Positions 25,339 to 37,560 of a DNA stretch of 64,000 nucleotides are shown one piece after another (position 1 is the stretch's first letter; each line of letters opens with the position of its first letter). The stretch lies in assembly GCF_001649575.2 (NCBI RefSeq), contig NC_051431.1, positions 18,104,528 to 18,168,527 of the forward strand, in the 5' to 3' direction. A program made the position numbers and the translations under genes. The DNA comes from Kryptolebias marmoratus. Lineage: Eukaryota > Chordata > Actinopteri > Cyprinodontiformes > Rivulidae. Below the pieces are notes generated by a model. It was given only the letters and a program-made list of their open reading frames with translations, made no database searches and was not told the origin of the DNA.

Positions 25339-25492
25339 ATATAAGGATAGGAGGATGAATGATAGCTGGATGCACAAATAAATTGATGATAAATGACTGT
25401 ATGATGGATGGACAATCATCTATTAATCTATAAATTAATGATGGATAGATGCATGCATAAACAAAAAAAATGAAGGATAGATGGATGGATGT
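24917..25492 (+). repeat. degenerate TGGA/GATA-rich tract, about 0.58 kb
   Basis: TGGATGGATG units are mixed with TGAATGAATG, GATAGATAG and diverged spacers over nearly 600 bp. The cleanest block is at about 25300-25340. On the minus strand it opens several overlapping frames rich in His-Pro-Ser-Ile, which are repeat artefacts. It probably expanded from a SINE tail or an old microsatellite. Confidence 0.9.
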
Positions 25493-25904
25493 GCTATGAG
25501 TTTTCTAACTTCTATGACCAGGCCAACAAATACCATTTCATGCTAAAACTTTATTTAAAGGTGGAGGACACATCAATTTTTGTGTTTGTGTCAACAGTAC
25601 TTCAAACTTACTGCATATATGCACAAATATATATAAAAGTTTACTTGAGAGAGAGACTGTGGACAACAAGCCGCAACTATGAATTTTCATTATGTGTGGA
25701 CTTTACATTTAACACAACAAACATGTTCCCAAGCTGTTATAGACTGCCCATGATATGTTGGAGCCTAATTTGACTCAAAGGGTACACAGATGTTCCAAAA
25801 GATAAAAGAAATGTCTACCCTTCACAAAACTCTGTGTTTGGAAACATGTCACCGCACTTTTATGATTGTGTCCCTGATCGTAAAACTTGTCTTCATTCCC
25901 ACTC
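25493..25904. other. non-coding, no gene seen
   Basis: A 94-codon frame is open at 25489-25770 but has no recognisable content. Confidence 0.45.
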
Positions 25905-26252
25905 CAAACCATTCATTCATTTTTTTTTTACCCCGCTTTTTCCTTTCGGGTTCACGGGGGAGCTGATTTCTATCTCCAGTGGCCATTGCAAGAGAGGCAG
26001 GATACACCTTGGACAAGTCCATCACAGAGGCAAATAACATTCATACTTTCATCTAGTGACAATTTATAGGTATTAATGAACCAAACATGCTTGTTTCAGG
26101 TCTGTGAGAGGAAACTGGAGCACCTGGAGAAAATCCAGACATGCACGGGGAGAACATGCAAACTCCACACAAAACAGCTGAGAGGCTAACCTGCAACCTT
26201 CTTGCTGTGAGGTTACAACGCTAACCACTGGTCGCCATTCCGCCCACTCCAT
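25905..26252 (-). repeat. TGGA-tail SINE (copy 4)
   Basis: Read on the minus strand, the head GTGGTTAGCG and CCTCACAGCAAGAAGGTTGC is well kept, followed by GTTTGCATGTTCTCCCCG, a degraded middle and CCCGTGAACCCGAAAGG near the tail. The tail is TGAATGAATGG and not pure TGGA. One of the more complete copies. Confidence 0.87.
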
Positions 26253-27582
26253 AACATGTTGTCTAAACGAAAGCACTCAATCATTAAATATGAGGTTAAC
26301 CATTGTGATTCATAAACCTCCATTTTTATGACATTGGCTTAAATCAGCACAAATATCTCTGTCAAGAATGAACGCTATAAGTTCAGTTTATTGCAAGCAG
26401 GATTTAATATGCCCATGCATAAATTTTCTGCTGATCCTGAGACATTGCTTTCTCAGTGTAGCTGTGTATGCTCTTAATTAAGCCAGAGAGAGAGAAATAA
26501 AATATATCAGTGTAAATATACATGCAAACTGAAAACACATACACACACACACACACACTCTTAAGCCCTCTTTATCCAGACAGAATAATTAAAAACACTT
26601 CAGTTTGACAGTTTTCTGCCCCTTTTTTGCAAATCTTTATCCCCTCATTTGTCCAAATCTTTCTCAGTGTGCATACTAACACAATTAGCCTGAGTCCAGA
26701 AGGTGGTGGGCTAAGCAGCTGGAAAGATGGAGATACATAGCATAAACTGGAGGACAGGTTTATCATTTTAATGCAGTTCTGCCTCCTTAAAAGTAAAGAC
26801 TTGACATCATTAGCACCCAAAGTTTAAAACTCAATGCTTTGAGAATACATTTTAGAGAATATTTTTTAGCGTATTCCAATAACAGTTAAACAGAATCTGT
26901 ACATAGCATTTTCAGCCATTAGTGTACCCATCATCATTCATCATTTCAGCTAAGCAGCACCACACTTTTACCCATTCTGTCATATATAAATGTTATCCTG
27001 CCCACTTGGCCCATTTATCCTTGTTATTTGGGTGAAAGCAGCTTACTTCGGAAATGACAAAAGAGGCCTACAAAACAGGTAAATAAGCAATGAATTGGAA
27101 AAAACAAACAAAAAAAAAACAGACATGTCAACCTTAAGGAGCTTGTTATTTACCAATTTTTCCTTGTACCTGAAAGATAAGGAATAAGCACAAGTCTGAA
27201 TACCTGTTCACTTGAAATATTTTTGATGTACTTGTCTCCAATAATGAAATGTTTATTTTCTTATCACAATATGTATATATTGTCACATCCTGTGTTTTGA
27301 AAATACTTTTGCCATAACGTGCTTTCAAGTAAAAACAGCAAGCTCATAAAACTTCATACTGCTTTATTTAAAAACAAACCTATTTTTTAATAAGCATCTC
27401 TACTTTGAATGAATTCTAGTTCAGCATTAAGCCTTTTTTAGTCTTTAAGTAGACTCAAATTGTCGTAGCTACTTCAGAAGAGCTTTAAACAAATTTTAAT
27501 ATCATGGACACAATTGCAGCACTTACTTACTGTATAAATGTTTATCCAAACACTTCACACCTTTATGATTACAGTATATTTG
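26253..27582. other. non-coding; short (CA)n
   Basis: No gene seen. A (CA) run of about 12 units lies at 26537-26560. Confidence 0.55.
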
Positions 27583-27930
27583 TGTCATGGTCTGTGGACT
27601 TTTGTTATGTTGTTCTCTTGTTTTAGAGGTTACCTGTATTGTTTGCTTCCCTTTTTTGTTTCACACATGGATTCAGTTCATGATTTCCTCTCTCCTGCAC
27701 AGTCTTAATCATCCCTCCCCTAAGTATTTAAACTTCACGACTTTCTTCGTTTCTTGCCAGAGCCTCCTTTTCTTTTTCTTCATGTGCATTTGTCCTCATG
27801 CCAAATTTAGTTTTGCTCCACAGTTTGTTCTGTCTTTTGGCTTTACTGTCTAATAATAGGAGAGCATTTACAGTTATTTTTTGTGCAAGCCTCCTGAATC
27901 TGAATTTGTCTTTGTGTCCTTTCCTATACA
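27583..27930 (+). repeat. possible solo LTR
   Basis: Starts TGTCATGGTCTGTGG and could end at TATACA at 27930. It is T-rich with a TATTTAA box at 27725-27731 and a right part CTGAATTTGTCTTTGTGTCC. This layout resembles LTRs of fish Gypsy-like elements. No internal region, primer-binding site or second LTR is found, and target duplications are not clear. Tentative. Confidence 0.35.
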
Positions 27931-28763
27931 TTTTTTTATGTAAGAGACAGATTTTCAAGTAAAACAAAGGTAAAACTAAATGTTTTGATAAGTTTCACAA
28001 TTTGCTTTTATGAAGATCCCTAAAGTTGAATGGGTGATAAATGGACAGATGGCAAATAGATGTATAATCAACGTTCACTCATAATTTAAGAATAATTGAA
28101 AATTCTTGTCTCAAATTTAATTAAGACCTTGCTGTTCCTGTTCCTGGCACTCTGATCCCAATATTCCATTCAGTTAATATTAACAGCTTACTCAATTCCT
28201 GCAATTTTCATGAGGTAATTAATTGTTTATTATCCGGTTGGTTATGAACTCACTTTAGAAACACTGTCATTTCCATTTTATTTGCCACTTTGCCTGTTAT
28301 CCAGTCATCTGTTTCACTTTATTCCAACAACAATCTTCTTTACTTATGACTGGCATCAGGAGACACGTGTCTTAATTTATCCTCCCATTTCACCAACCTG
28401 ATCCTCTTCTCTTACCTGAATGTCTGGAGGATACGCAAACCCACTACAGGGTTTATTTCCACTGCCTACATGCTCATCCATCTTTAGCTGACCAGAGAAT
28501 TTAATGTCAGACAGTACAGTTCAACTCAGCTTAATTAGCTTAACACTTTACAGAGAAGAAAAATCTTCACCACATGCTGTGCCAATGTAAAAAGACTACT
28601 TACGAATATGCATATGCAATGTTTTCTCAAACAAACATGGACACAGAAAAAAAAAATGTTACAAATACCTGATTGTATTGTTCTATTTTTTGCTGCATCA
28701 AGAACAATCCTGTTGGCAAATGTATTTAGAATTTCCATGGGTGTCCTGTGGTGTCTGGCACTA
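27931..28763. other. non-coding, no gene seen
   Basis: AT-rich sequence with no recognised feature. Confidence 0.5.
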
Positions 28764-29096
28764 CTACGTATATTGTCCTCGATATAGTAATACGATTCTG
28801 TTCTGTTTTTGGTTTTGTGGGTTGTGAAGTGTAACCTTCATGTTTTTGACATCGCTCTGTTCACAAAGATATTTAGATTTATATTTTGCCACAGTTTCTG
28901 CTGGCAATGTTTCTTTCCCCTCTTTCCCTCTTTCTCTTTTGTGCCTGTCAATCTTGGTTTTCCATTGTCCACTTCTCTTTCTCATTACTTCTGCAGGTGT
29001 GGCGTCCTTATTTTTAGCAGTGCTGGTAGCATAGGTGTGACCTATCTCTTCATCACTGTGCAGTATATCCATTTTGGGTTTCCCATCACTCATCAC
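28764..29096 (-). other. unassigned open frame, 110 codons
   Basis: A minus-strand frame of 110 codons, hydrophilic and basic, with stretches such as KTKIDRHKRERGKEGKE and MMSDGKPKMDIL. It is not recognised. The plus strand is open over nearly the same span, which weakens it as a gene. No promoter, splice or polyadenylation context supports expression. Confidence 0.15.
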
Positions 29097-29137
29097 AAGT
29101 TTGTTGATTCAAACAAGTTGGATAACTTACTGGCCTT

Positions 29138-29507
29138 AAGGTAGTATCTCACTGGGCTACCAAGGCTACTCTCTGAATGTCCAACTATACCAATGATAAA
29201 TAAAAAAAATATTAATAAAACCAAACTGGTGCACCTTGATTTTAAAAGTGTACTCCAGAAGTTTAAATCATAAACATGGGTGCATGTTTATGATTTATGC
29301 CATGCCTCGTATTGCGAGGTATAATGTGAGCAGAGATGGGCAATAAAATAATGTACATAATAAGGAGTAGTTTTCCATAGCCACTACTCAAAATGTGGCT
29401 GCGTAGTTTGCAAGTAGCAAACACTCAAAATTACGTAAGATTGTAATGGAAAATTTGTCTGAAAACTTTGAGTCACTAACAGTCATAGACCATTGAGATA
29501 CTACCTT
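29138..29507. mobile_element. inverted-repeat element (candidate MITE), 370 bp
   Basis: The left end AAGGTAGTATCTCACTGG (from 29138) and the reversed right end AAGGTAGTATCTCAATGG (ending 29507) match over about 22 bp with few differences. The middle holds a perfect palindrome with 14-bp arms (29265-29278 and 29283-29296, 4-nt loop) and a small CCTCG/CGAGG hairpin at 29305-29319. There is no coding capacity. The target duplication is unclear, so the superfamily is not assigned. Confidence 0.6.
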
Positions 29508-29561
29508 TAGTCCAAATTCCTCCAGTTTTCCTATATATATCTATGTTTTGTATTTTAGTAC

Positions 29562-29984
29562 TTGTTTTCCTCTGCAATAAGTCTGCCTGCCTGTCTTGTA
29601 AAAATCATTCACCTGACCATCAACAGCAGACATGATATTTCAAAATCAGTTTTGAAACTATGCATAAATCAAGCCCTGAAGGAAGTTAACTATTTACCTC
29701 TCTGGCAAGTCCTTTTTGGTAGACCTGGGTCTGAATATATAGAAAATGTCCTGATCAAAACTTTAAAGGTACTGTTGTGCTGCCCAATGCCTTCTGAATG
29801 CTTACAATATTTAGCAGGGATCACTGTCCTATTAGAGGAGGCTGCAGCTGTACTAAGTGTTCATAAGTGTTTGCAGATTTTGGTTATCAGGCTAAACACT
29901 GTAAATTATTATAGGGCAATCAGTGCAATGTACCTTAGTGGCTTTACAGATGGGATTGATGTTTTGGATACACACAAACTTTGA
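29562..29984 (+). other. unassigned open frame, 140 codons
   Basis: The longest plus-strand frame here that is not low-complexity. It includes CLVKIIHLTINSRHDISKS, NYLPLWQVLFGRPGSEYI and GITVLLEEAAAVLSVHKC. I do not recognise a domain. An acceptor-like TTTGTATTTTAG lies just upstream at about 29548-29559. In AT-rich DNA of this length one frame of this size is not surprising, so it is listed without a function. Confidence 0.22.
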
Positions 29985-30296
29985 AAGATTATGAAAGGAT
30001 ATAATCACATAATAAGAGCAACCACTGCTAAACAACTACATTTCTTAGACTATCAGACTGTACCACAACTTCTGATGATCATGATAACCATTAATTTGGG
30101 CTTGAAGTTTACTAAAACAGAAGGATATAATCATATTAATAGAAAAACAAAGTAATAAAACATGACAACATTGTAATCTCAGTGTGTTATCAGTTGTAAC
30201 AAAGTATAATTTTTTTTTTGTTGACAGATTTTATCACTTTAATGCCATCCGAGAGAATAGATTCTTTCACACTGATCATAAAATCCCACCCCCAAC
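29985..30296. other. non-coding, no gene seen
   Basis: AT-rich spacer. Confidence 0.5.
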
Positions 30297-30326
30297 ATAC
30301 ACACACACACACACACACACACATAC
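30297..30326. repeat. (CA)n microsatellite
   Basis: About 12 CA units with a flanking CATACA. Confidence 0.95.
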
Positions 30327-33300
30327 ACTGATCCATGTTTTTTATGTGCATAGACATATAGTATATACAGTTTAAATAACATATGCATGTCCACACACAC
30401 AAAACACCAAACCAATATGCATGAAATTGCATAAATGCACATCCAATATTAATTGTATGAATACAGATAAACAGTAAGAACAAATGTGAACCCATGCAGT
30501 AGTGCACACACAGAGATGATGGGCAAGACAGAGATGGGACTCTAATTAGGCACAGTGAGAAAAAAATGATGAAAGGAGAGGCATGGGTAGATATTTCCTT
30601 TCTTCACACTTTATAAGGAACTTCATTAGTTCAGTGTCCAGAAGATCGTCAGATTAAGCATCAGACAGATAGAAACACTGAACTCTTCTTCATGTGTCTG
30701 ATACTGCAGCAGAACCCATATGAAGACAAACTGTGGAAACAGACCTAACAATGTTATGCTGGTAATATAATTGAACAATTTTCACTTTTTTCAAGGAATT
30801 TAGATTAAAAATTACTCTAATATTTGCTGGGGTTTTTTTTATTTATTTTTTTTAGAGTTTTTTAAGGTACAGCATAGAATGATGGAAAAAAAAATCTGGG
30901 TTTTTGGCAAAACACTGCAAAGAGAGAATATTACAATAAAATGTAGGCTGAGTGAAGTGGAGTTGAGGAATGGATAGTGAGATAATATGAGGTATGGGCA
31001 GAGGGAGGAAGGGATAGAAAGCTAAGGAAAGGATTAGTCATGCAGCAAACCAGAGAAGCTGAATAGGTAATGAAGGAGACGGGCCAGTAATGCATGGGAA
31101 TAGGATAGAGGGGCTTAGCAGGAGTCGTGCAATGCATTGATTACCTTTATCTGTCATTAGCTATATTTCCTATACCTAGAGCATGTGGTGGTTGTTAGGA
31201 GTATAGAAGAAGAGGAGACACAAAATGGGATTGGGAACTTAGCTTTGGTTTAGACAAGAAAAAAATAAGACAAAACTTCAACAGGGTGCTATAAAATAAA
31301 TAAATAAATTATTGTGTATTTGTTATTTACATTTTTGAATATTGCATCAACATGTTTCACAGCCTTCCTAATTGATTTTACGAGATATTATGGCAGTTTA
31401 ATGCTCAGAATTTTTATTTAACTGGAACCATAAAATGTAGTTATATTGTGACACATTGTAGCTGTAAACAGCGCAGATGTGCTGATCTGCCACACATGCT
31501 TTGAGATTTGGAAAATAGACCCCTGGATTATACTTCTTTGGTCAAGCATTGGCAATTGAATACAATGAGCAGACATATACGATTAAATCTAGAGACAAGC
31601 ATAACTAGAAATAATAATCTCAAAAACATCATTCCCATCATGATAAACTTTTGATTTAGTTAGCGAACATTTGATTTTCAATTTAGCTTTTTGTATTAAT
31701 TTGCTGATGAAATAATTATGTAATTATGTGCTGTAGAAAATTTATTATGCTAAAATTGAAAACTTTTTCTGAAGTTGGAATTAATCTTTCAAAATGATCC
31801 ATTCTAAGCTGTTCAAGAGAAAAGTTATGATGTGTTGGGTTTTCTTCACGTTCTACATTCATGACTAAGAGCATGTTCTGTATGTGTCTGATGATTGAAG
31901 GAACAAAGCCAAAGTGAGTGCAGAAAATTCAGAGGATTTTTATTTCCTTAGTTGTTGGTTGCTAAACACCAAAATTTCCTTTTTTTAAATTAATAAAATT
32001 ATTTTTTAATTTAGCTGTTTTTGGCTCTCTCCAGAGAAAGACCATTTTCCAGTCCTGATTTTTTATGAAGTAATTGCATATGGGTGTAAGAATCAGCTAA
32101 TTGAAATCAAAATAGAATAAAAAGAAACAAATATGTTTGTGTATTTTTTATAGAAACAAATTTGGCATTGGAGTCCACATTTTTTTTCAAAGATTCAGAA
32201 AAAGGGGTAAAAAAACACAAAAAAACCCAAGAAAAAAACATACATGTGTGTATATATATATATGCATATGTCTGTATATCTACATATACAGCAGATATGA
32301 AACAAACAATATTATTAGCAACATAAACATCTGGCAAAATATTGTGTAAACAAAACTCAAGTTGCTTGAAAAGGGATCAGGAAGAAGCAATAGCTTATCC
32401 AGTCCAGTCCCTATGTCATTTTACAGTTCTTAATTAAACTGGGTGTATTATAACCTATACATGCACATGTATATGTATACACAGACCTATGAATGTATGG
32501 CTACAAACACCTACACATATCACTGTAATTTCAGCATCTTATTACAGATGATGAGTAAAGTTAACATATTTCTAGTCATTATTTTGGCTTTTTATGATAT
32601 TAATACATTTATTACTGTGCTTGTACACCATAAGCTATGGTTTTGAGAAGTTGCACTAAAATAGTGTTTAACATTGACTGTCATCATCAACTATTTGATC
32701 TTATTAACTACTAATGAATTAGTTTACAATAAAAAAAGGGCACAATCATAATCTGCTGTTGTTTTTCAGTCTGCATTGTGGTGCTCAAATTGCTATTTAG
32801 GGTTAAAGTGTTACTTTTTTTTTTTTAATGATCTGTTAAAATTTTTTAATGTTCATTAAAATTGTTTTTAATACAAGAAATCAAATTCCTCTTTATGCCC
32901 ATTTGACATTATAATGTGAGCCATCACCTGAACAAATTTGAACAGAAATTAGTTAAACAAGGCAAGAATATGTTGTATAGGATATTTTAATGGTGAAATG
33001 GGGTTTCAAGTAACTGACTTTAGAGGAATACTGCTGTTCTGAAAATCAGGCAAGAAATAAAAAAATAAACATGCTGTCTTATAGTGAAGAGAAGGAGGGG
33101 ACAATTTTGCCTGACTCTTATAGAGCTGCCTAAGTCTTCAAGCGCTATGTAGTGGCCCAGTAAGGGCCCTCAAACTTTGCTGAGATGCCTGTTGCCCAGC
33201 GACTTGAAAACTCTATTAAGTTGTGTGTCTAAGCATTTGTGGTTCTGTGGTGGTGCGTGTGTGCTCAATGAGTCATAAGTGCAGGACAAAATTAAACCAC

Positions 33301-33859
33301 ACAGACACGACTCATGAAGAATTCAGAGACCTGAGCTGATGGAGGCCAAAGCTGCACACACACACAAAAGAACTCACACAGTCTGAGCCATATACAGTCC
33401 TATAGCTTTAGGCTAGTTTGGAAGGGCTGTTAATTTTTTTTATATATATATTTCTTTTTGCACCCAGGTCTCTTCTTTTCAGAATTATTTTATAGAAAAT
33501 ACATTAACTATCAGCAAGCCAGTATGCACACAGAACCTTTCTAAGCTCCCGTCTGACAAGTAATTTAGAGAAATATGTTTGAATCTCTAGCAGTACCAAA
33601 GTGCTGGTATTATCATCAAATAATAGCAACAAATAGCAGAACCGTGCATACATTTTAAATTGTGTTTTAACAGGGCAATACGTGGTCATCAACTGTTTTA
33701 TTTTGGGTAAAATTTAGGAATGATGGCAATGATATCTCTAGATGTTTTATGCTGAAAGTCGTGTTTTTGCAATGCGATATCGGTGAAGAAGGTGGCAGAT
33801 CCAAAGGCAGAAAGAGTGGGTGGAGGTAGCAGGAGATGAATAACTCTAAGTTCAATTAA
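30327..33859. other. long repeat-poor non-coding stretch
   Basis: No gene or classified transposon recognised. It contains a short TATATA/GCATATG region near 32250 and unique-looking blocks (for example 31090-31170 and 33120-33350) of balanced composition that could be conserved non-coding DNA, but nothing in the sequence alone shows this. Confidence 0.45.
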
Positions 33860-33942
33860 CCCTCCTGAAGCCCTCTTAACTGAAGGGAGGAAGAGAAGCC
33901 TTTGTAACTTTGGGTCCATTAGACCCAAAGGCCACAAGAGGC
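33860..33942 (-). mobile_element. TTAA-flanked mini-element (copy 2), 83 bp
   Basis: Flanked by TTAA at 33856-33859 and 33943-33946. Read on the minus strand it matches copy 1 at 20205: TGTGGCCTTTGGGTC, the palindrome GGGTCTAATGGACCC, CAAAGTTACAAAGG and GAGGGCTTCAGGAGGG. It adds a TTAAGAGGG repeat of its own end. Two independent TTAA-flanked copies make a transposable element far more likely than chance. Confidence 0.75.
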
Positions 33943-33946
33943 TTAA

Positions 33947-36589
33947 AAAAAAAATACTCCACTGTTGCAGGAAAACAAACACTGAACCTGAAAATAAAAG
34001 AGCAAAAACACTGGGAGTAAATAAGACAAGAGAGAAATTGCTGAATATGTACTGAGAGGGCAATCAGCTACATACAGATTAGGTCTGATGAGTTCAAACT
34101 AGTATATGAAGGGTATATTAACAAGCAAGAATTTCCACTAAGCTGGCCAAGTTGAGCTAAAGTCATTGTTTTCAGTAGCACAAACGAGGGCGTGGCTAGG
34201 TCACCATGGTAACAAAGACTTAGATCATAAACTGCTTATGAGCAGGTTTGCAAAAATGCCACTGCCTCAAAGAGTTTGAACTATTGGACCAGCACCAAAA
34301 ACAAAGAGACAGGGAGGAAAATCCATAGAGCAACTCAGTGTACAAACAGATTTATCAAAAACTCAGGCAAATCTTATGGGCTGTGGGTCACTGGGTGGAC
34401 ATGATTGGTGAAATACTTTATGACAAACGGTAAGCTAAGAATGGCATTTAGCATTGTTAGTATTTAGCAGAGTCTTTGTAACTGCAGAGTTCAACAAATA
34501 TTTGGTAGAAGAAAATGACCTTGTTCTTTTTGTTCATTGCATTGTGAAGAAAGGTATGATCTTTGTTCGTCAACAGGATAATATTAACGTGTATTCTGAA
34601 AGAACCTTGTGTTCATCTGTGCCCTCATAGTGCAACCTATGCCATGAGCTACACAGGGTGGATGATATAATCATTTCACCTGTGCACAAAAACATTAACA
34701 GTAAAAATAAAACTTCTTTCATTTGTATGCACCTGTTCATTTCCATTTAAACTAACAATTATAAATACATTGTTTGGCTTGTCTGGATTGCAGACAAACA
34801 TAAGATGGCTTGGCAACCTGATGATAAATTACCACTTGTATTTGCGTTAATGAAGCCTGTACAGAAAGTGACTCAACTTAAAACATTTGCTCAAAAAGCT
34901 AAAGTGCTCCTCAAACAACTGCACTTACATAGTTATAGGCTTCACAGGGTAAATCTGTACACAAAACATTAGCCGCAAAACAAAAACAAAACAGAAAACC
35001 CCAAATCCCCTAAACTGTTTGTACAAACCTGTCTGTTCTAGAATGTCCACTTGAATACTAGTTAATACTGAGAATCTACACCAGCATAAAACTAGTTACC
35101 TTAAATTACACCACAAATGCCACTTTTAAGTCCAACCACATGTCTAGGCTCATTTTGCAAACTTTCCCAACTCAGAAACGGATCCATATATGTGTCAAGA
35201 AATGTAATTTCTAGTCCAGTCTTAAAGTCCATAGTCTGCATATCTTTGGTAAGAAGCAAGCACTCTTGTTAAGACCAACAGCCTTTAATTTATGATGATG
35301 TTCTGCTACGTTGAAGGTTTTGCCACCCAGGTAAGGGGAGAGAGTGAGGTGGTGGGATGAAAGTGAAAGCAGTCTCGTAGGTATCTGACTTCTATTGTTG
35401 CTGGTAACTTCGAGAGGTATATGATACAGAAACATTAAAATTAGATCTACAGTCTTTTGTAAAGCTACTGTATGTGATGAAATATCTGTGGGACAGATGG
35501 CATAAATTTTCAAATAGAAACCATTTTATTTGTGGCAAAGCTCATGAAATCATTACTGCAGTGAATTACATGAATTTATTGCTCAACAGAGCTATGACTC
35601 TTTGTCAGCCCTGCTACAGTAAAACATAGGGTATTACTATTTTCTTCCATTATAATGAATAATAAGCAGTTCTACCTTTGTGAAGAGCTTTTTCATGGGT
35701 GTTTTAATCTTTTGAGATTAACTCGGATCCTTTTAAATTAGTAGAAGGTCATTTTTTTAAGTTCACATCTGTAAATTAAACAATGAGCCAGCCTCCTCTG
35801 ACTTATTTTTTAAAGGAGCATGTTGTTAGTGATTGTTGTTGAATGCACTTAAGCTTTAGCCTCGTCAGCAAAACACTAGGTTTGTGTGAGTGTAAAATTT
35901 AGGTAGCTGACTTCTGTTGTATTGACATGTGGCCTTCAAGAAGATATTATTTGAAGTGGTTACATTCTCAAACAAGCGTTTTACTTTAATTATATTTCCT
36001 CCAAGATACTATGTAGATGCTTACTTTGAAATCAAGTTCTTAAAATATAATCAGGAAGTAGGGTGTTCGGAAAGCACTTTTAATACTGATGTTTACTGTC
36101 TACACCAATTTTAAGAACAAGATCAAGGATATAATTAAGAGAATGTGCCTGTGTTTATTTAAAAAACGCTTGCGGACTCTAATACAGAATTAAACAAGGT
36201 ACCTTGGCCAACATTCTTTTTATTAACTAGATGAGTAATAAAAGCTATACTGACTTTATCTGTAGTCAGCACTAAAGAAGATTAAAAAAATAAATAAAAT
36301 AAAACTTTAACTATCTTTATATCAATGCAGACTATGGAGCCAAGTATAAAATTATATATTTTCCTATCTAAAGTGGGATAAGTGCAGTCTCTCTCAATCA
36401 GACGAGACTTCCTTCAAAATAAAGTTACGATATGCTTGTGTACCCAACATTATTACTAAAGATCAACTAAAAACTGAGCAGTTGAAACATTTGGCAAATG
36501 TTCAGAGAAAACTACAGAGACCAATATGTTCTTTGCAAAGTTACATATTGATGAAACAATGCTTTTGGCCACTTCCAACTGACATAACT
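33947..36589. other. non-coding, no gene seen
   Basis: Unique-looking AT-rich sequence without recognised repeats or genes. Confidence 0.45.
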
Positions 36590-37560
36590 GAGTGACATTA
36601 TTGCTCTTTTGAGTAATGGTCTTACTGAATCAAGATTTATCTTTAGCTGTTTGATTTAATTAGGAAATAATGCTTCCTGCTCCAAGCATGCCATTGTAAT
36701 GGACACGCTTCATTATGATTATTGGTGCCTGATGCTCATTCCAAGCTGCAGAACTGGCAAATATGGTATATTTCTCAGCAGGTGCAACTATAAGAGAAAA
36801 ACAAATTGGTTAGAAACTTGAACCATTTGTTGCCTTTGCTGTCGGACCATGTTTTTTTTTCCAAACTGTTATTCAGCCAGCTTAAAGTCCCAGCGGCTTG
36901 GTTTCTGCTGTGAGATAGCTAAGGGGATTAGCTAGTTTAATTGGCTGCAAACAGGCTAATGGATCCTTAGTGGTTATAATGTCTTAACCATTATTATATG
37001 CCCTATTATTCCAATCACAGGTTACAAACACAAAGTGGGGGGATATTTGACATACTTAAAACAGGAAACAGCATGAACATATTATTCACAGTGTGAATAT
37101 TTTAAGTAAAAAATGATGGAAAGTTGGATTTTTTTTAACAGTGTTTGATGTTATTAGCTTTTGTTACACCCTGAACAAGGACATCCTTCAAGACATTGCT
37201 TAGAGGTAAAATGCCAAGATTCCCTGAGAGCAGGCAGATGCAGATTATCTATGTCAGAGTTCTCACAGTGATAAATGATACGATAAACATTCAGCATTTA
37301 TTAGCCAATGATGATAAATACACAATGCTGAATGAGATCACCAGTCATATATCATTTGGCTGATTATATGTATATAATGTTTATGCATTATTATACTTCT
37401 TAGTGGTCTGATTAATGCCATCTCTTGAGGCTCAATTTACCTAAAGACTATGATTAGTGTTGATTAAATTATCACATGGTGAAAAATGAAGAGAAAAAAG
37501 CCAAAGTGACACCATTTGTTTTTATTAGATTAGATGTCAGAAGGTTGATGGTATTACTAG
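36590..37560. promoter_or_regulatory. candidate conserved non-coding regulatory block
   Basis: A roughly 1-kb stretch free of recognisable repeats and dense in homeodomain-type cores (ATTA/TAAT, as in TTTAATTAGG, GATTAATGCC, GTTGATTAAATTATC), GATAA cores and E-box-like CAGATG or CAGGTG. Such texture is common in vertebrate developmental enhancers, but base composition alone could also produce many of these words. Inference only. Confidence 0.22.

Noticed and set aside
24818..25419. Minus-strand frames of 75-125 codons rich in His, Pro, Ser and Ile
   Set aside because: They are the antisense of the degenerate TGGA tract, open in several frames at once.
25834..26276. Several 60-67-codon frames around 26 kb
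   Set aside because: They read across SINE copy 4 in different frames.
28809..29144. 111-codon plus-strand frame rich in Phe, Cys and Ser
   Set aside because: Overlaps another open frame on the opposite strand, lacks recognisable content and runs into the left end of the inverted-repeat element.
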